From the NCBI RefSeq assembly GCF_035582795.1, contig NC_134379.1, positions 620,001 to 684,000 on the forward strand: a DNA stretch of 64,000 bases, given 5' to 3'. This DNA comes from Mycteria americana (lineage: Eukaryota; Chordata; Aves; Ciconiiformes; Ciconiidae). The notes beneath the pieces were generated by a model. The model searched no databases, had not been told where the DNA came from, and worked only from the letters and a program-made list of their open reading frames with translations. Positions 61,600-64,000 of this stretch are shown here, one piece after another (position 1 is the stretch's first letter; the number at the start of each line of letters is the position of its first letter). Made by a program: the position numbers and the translations under genes.

Positions 61600-62620
61600 A
61601 CCGCTTCCCTGGGGCCTTTGCTGCCAGGAAGGAGCTGGGGATTGGAGATGGGGGCACGAGAGCCCCGCAGCGAGGCCTGCGCCAGCCGGGTGGTCCTGAG
61701 CACAGGGCGAGCCCCGTGCGGAGCACAAACAGGGAGAGACTCAGGCCAAAGTGTGCTCCGTGTGCTGTATTTTTTTAAAAACACCAATGATAGACACACA
61801 GAGGAAGTCCAGCTCCCTTTATATAAACTTCTTCTTTTATTAAAACTAGTATTTTCACTCAAGTTTTTAAGGAATCCTTTATTTCACGTGAACAAAAACA
61901 TCTCGTAGCAGGGCAGCCCCTTGGGCTGTGTGGTTTACCCCTCTCCGAGCCGCTCCGGCAGCTCCTGCCCGCAGCCAGGCCCCCAAGGCCGCACCGCGCC
62001 GCGCTCCCTCCACACTGCACAGGTGGCCCAGCGCAGGATGAAACAAACCGCAGGGAACTGCAGTGACTTAGAAATAAATCACGCTTCGCTCCAGAGAGCG
62101 GCAATAAGCAGTTTAACGTCTTTCAGGTTCGACTGCCTCGGTCTTCCTCCAGGGATGGGAGGGGAGGTGGGATCCTGCCCGTGCTGGGGCCGGCAGGGCT
62201 GGGGCTCATCCCCTTTGCCCCCGCTCCCCGGCTGGTCTGGGCTTACATCAGTGCTGCCCGGCCGCGGCCACTTCTAGCACCAAGTGCACCGAGTGCGGTG
62301 ACGTTTGGCCCCGGCGTCTCTCCGGACCCACCGTGATGCAGGGATGGAGGTGCAGGAACCTGTGCTGAGCCCCTGGCATGGGCGGCAGCCCCTCCTCTCC
62401 CATCCCTCTGGGGTCTCCTCCGCGCCCCCGGGGCCAGGTCTTGGTTCTGTCTGGGACCGGCGACACCCAGGGATTTCCACCTCCCACCATGCTGCATTTC
62501 TGTTTTCTCCTATGGGCCCGTGCACCTCACCGCGGGGGGACGCTGCAGCCGCTCGCCTCCCTGCAGAGCTGACGTGGCCCCAGGCCATGCCGTTCCTGCA
62601 AGGATGCCTGGGGTCGGTCC
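61600..62620. promoter_or_regulatory. Broad GC-rich, CpG-rich block downstream of WSCD1
   Basis: Several CpG-rich patches (about 61600..61740, 61920..62020 and 62200..62570) lie 0.6 to 2 kb beyond the WSCD1 stop. Open frames up to 164 codons occur here with no recognisable homology. Part of this could be transcribed as an extended WSCD1 3' UTR if the proximal poly(A) site is skipped. Confidence 0.4.
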
Positions 62621-63164
62621 TGAAGCACCTCTCTGCCCATCATCCAGGGTGCCTTCGCCCACGGGTGCTTTTCTCCCCCTGCACCTCTGACACCGCTGTG
62701 GCAGGTGACGTGACCAGCAAACCTGGGAGAAGGAAGCTAGTGGGCTATCCTAAGAAGAAAGCAACTGATTTTCTCAAATGCCTGGATCAAAATTGTTGAT
62801 CGGTGTTAAGACTTTTTTTTCCCCTCCCCCTTTACGTATATCCGTTTCCAACACAGTTGCTGTGGAAAGCCAAGCAGCCCCTGGCAGGTCTGTGGCGGCA
62901 GTGGGGGTGAGAAGGCAGGACGCCCGCCGCAGAAGCCAGGGCGCTCCACTGTGAAGTTCTGAGCCGCTTGTGCAGGGAGGGGCACACGCAGGTAGACACT
63001 AATAGCTTTTTGCCTTGGTTTATAACCCAATTTCCATCCTTCATTGCTTGCCTTCTGAAGCACTTAGTGCCCTGAAGAACACCCAAGAGTGGAGAGAATT
63101 TGCACTGCTCAGCAGACTCCACAAGTATCTTTGCTTTAACTGCTATAAAGCGCTAGTCTTTTTC

Positions 63165-63184
63165 TTTTTTTTTTTTTTTTTTTT
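63165..63184 (-). repeat. A20 homopolymer (T20 on plus strand)
   Basis: There are twenty consecutive T on the plus strand, equal to A20 on the WSCD1 sense strand, at the distance from AATAAA where a poly(A) tail would be added. It may be a chance tract, an internal-priming site, or the fossil tail of a retrocopied transcript. Confidence 0.9.
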
Positions 63185-63230
63185 GAAAAAATTATTTTAT
63201 TTTTAAACACAGCAGAGTGCTACCAGGCTA
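63185..63230 (-). other. WSCD1: WSCD1 proximal 3' UTR
   Basis: This is the sequence straight after the TGA stop on the minus strand. It is short, becomes A/T-rich quickly, and contains an AATAAA hexamer about 30 nt after the stop. If that hexamer is used, the 3' UTR would be only about 50 nt. A longer UTR running on into lower coordinates is equally possible. Confidence 0.45.
63196..63201 (-). terminator. Candidate polyadenylation signal AATAAA for WSCD1
   Basis: The plus strand reads TTTATT, which is AATAAA on the minus strand. It lies about 30 nt downstream of the WSCD1 stop, with an uninterrupted run of 20 A starting 11 nt after it. The hexamer is clear; its use as a poly(A) site is inferred. 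Confidence 0.45.

Positions 63231-64000
<770 letters not shown>

Overview
This 64 kb window looks like the DNA of a bird, or less likely a turtle or crocodilian. The evidence is two CR1 non-LTR retrotransposons with the octamer-repeat 3' tail typical of sauropsid CR1, very low recognisable repeat content (about 2 kb of clear transposon), and one exon of a vertebrate gene that still has its intron. No bacterial-style gene organisation, CRISPR array, rRNA or tRNA gene was recognised.

Layout. The only firmly recognisable protein-coding sequence is at the far right, on the minus strand. The terminal coding exon of WSCD1 (WSC domain-containing sulfotransferase 1) occupies 63231..63583, with part of its last intron beyond it. 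Transcription runs leftward, so the rest of the window is the region downstream of WSCD1. It reads as a gene desert: AT-rich intergenic DNA, with TAATTA-rich blocks that could be conserved regulatory elements, broken by about ten short CpG-island-like segments (best at 11.1-11.4, 14.0-14.5 and 17.3-17.55 kb).

Mobile DNA. A minus-strand CR1 lies at about 38125..39155 and a plus-strand CR1 at about 51150..52242. Both keep a proper 3' end, and both have lost internal sequence instead of being simply cut off at the 5' end. The first appears to join the CR1 5' region directly to the 3' terminus. The second lacks the catalytic core of its reverse transcriptase.

Other structure. There are microsatellites at 3.6, 26.3 and 60.1 kb, a GC-rich minisatellite at 61.0 kb, a 34-bp direct duplication at 54.3 kb, and several perfect inverted repeats. 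The most striking is a 17-bp stem with an 8-nt loop at 37516..37557. One 102-bp stretch at 33804..33905 has good splice signals and an open phase-0 frame, but I do not recognise the peptide. No operon-like or multi-gene system is visible. The points of most interest are the architecture of the CR1 copies, the unusual end of WSCD1, the hairpins and the orphan CpG islands.
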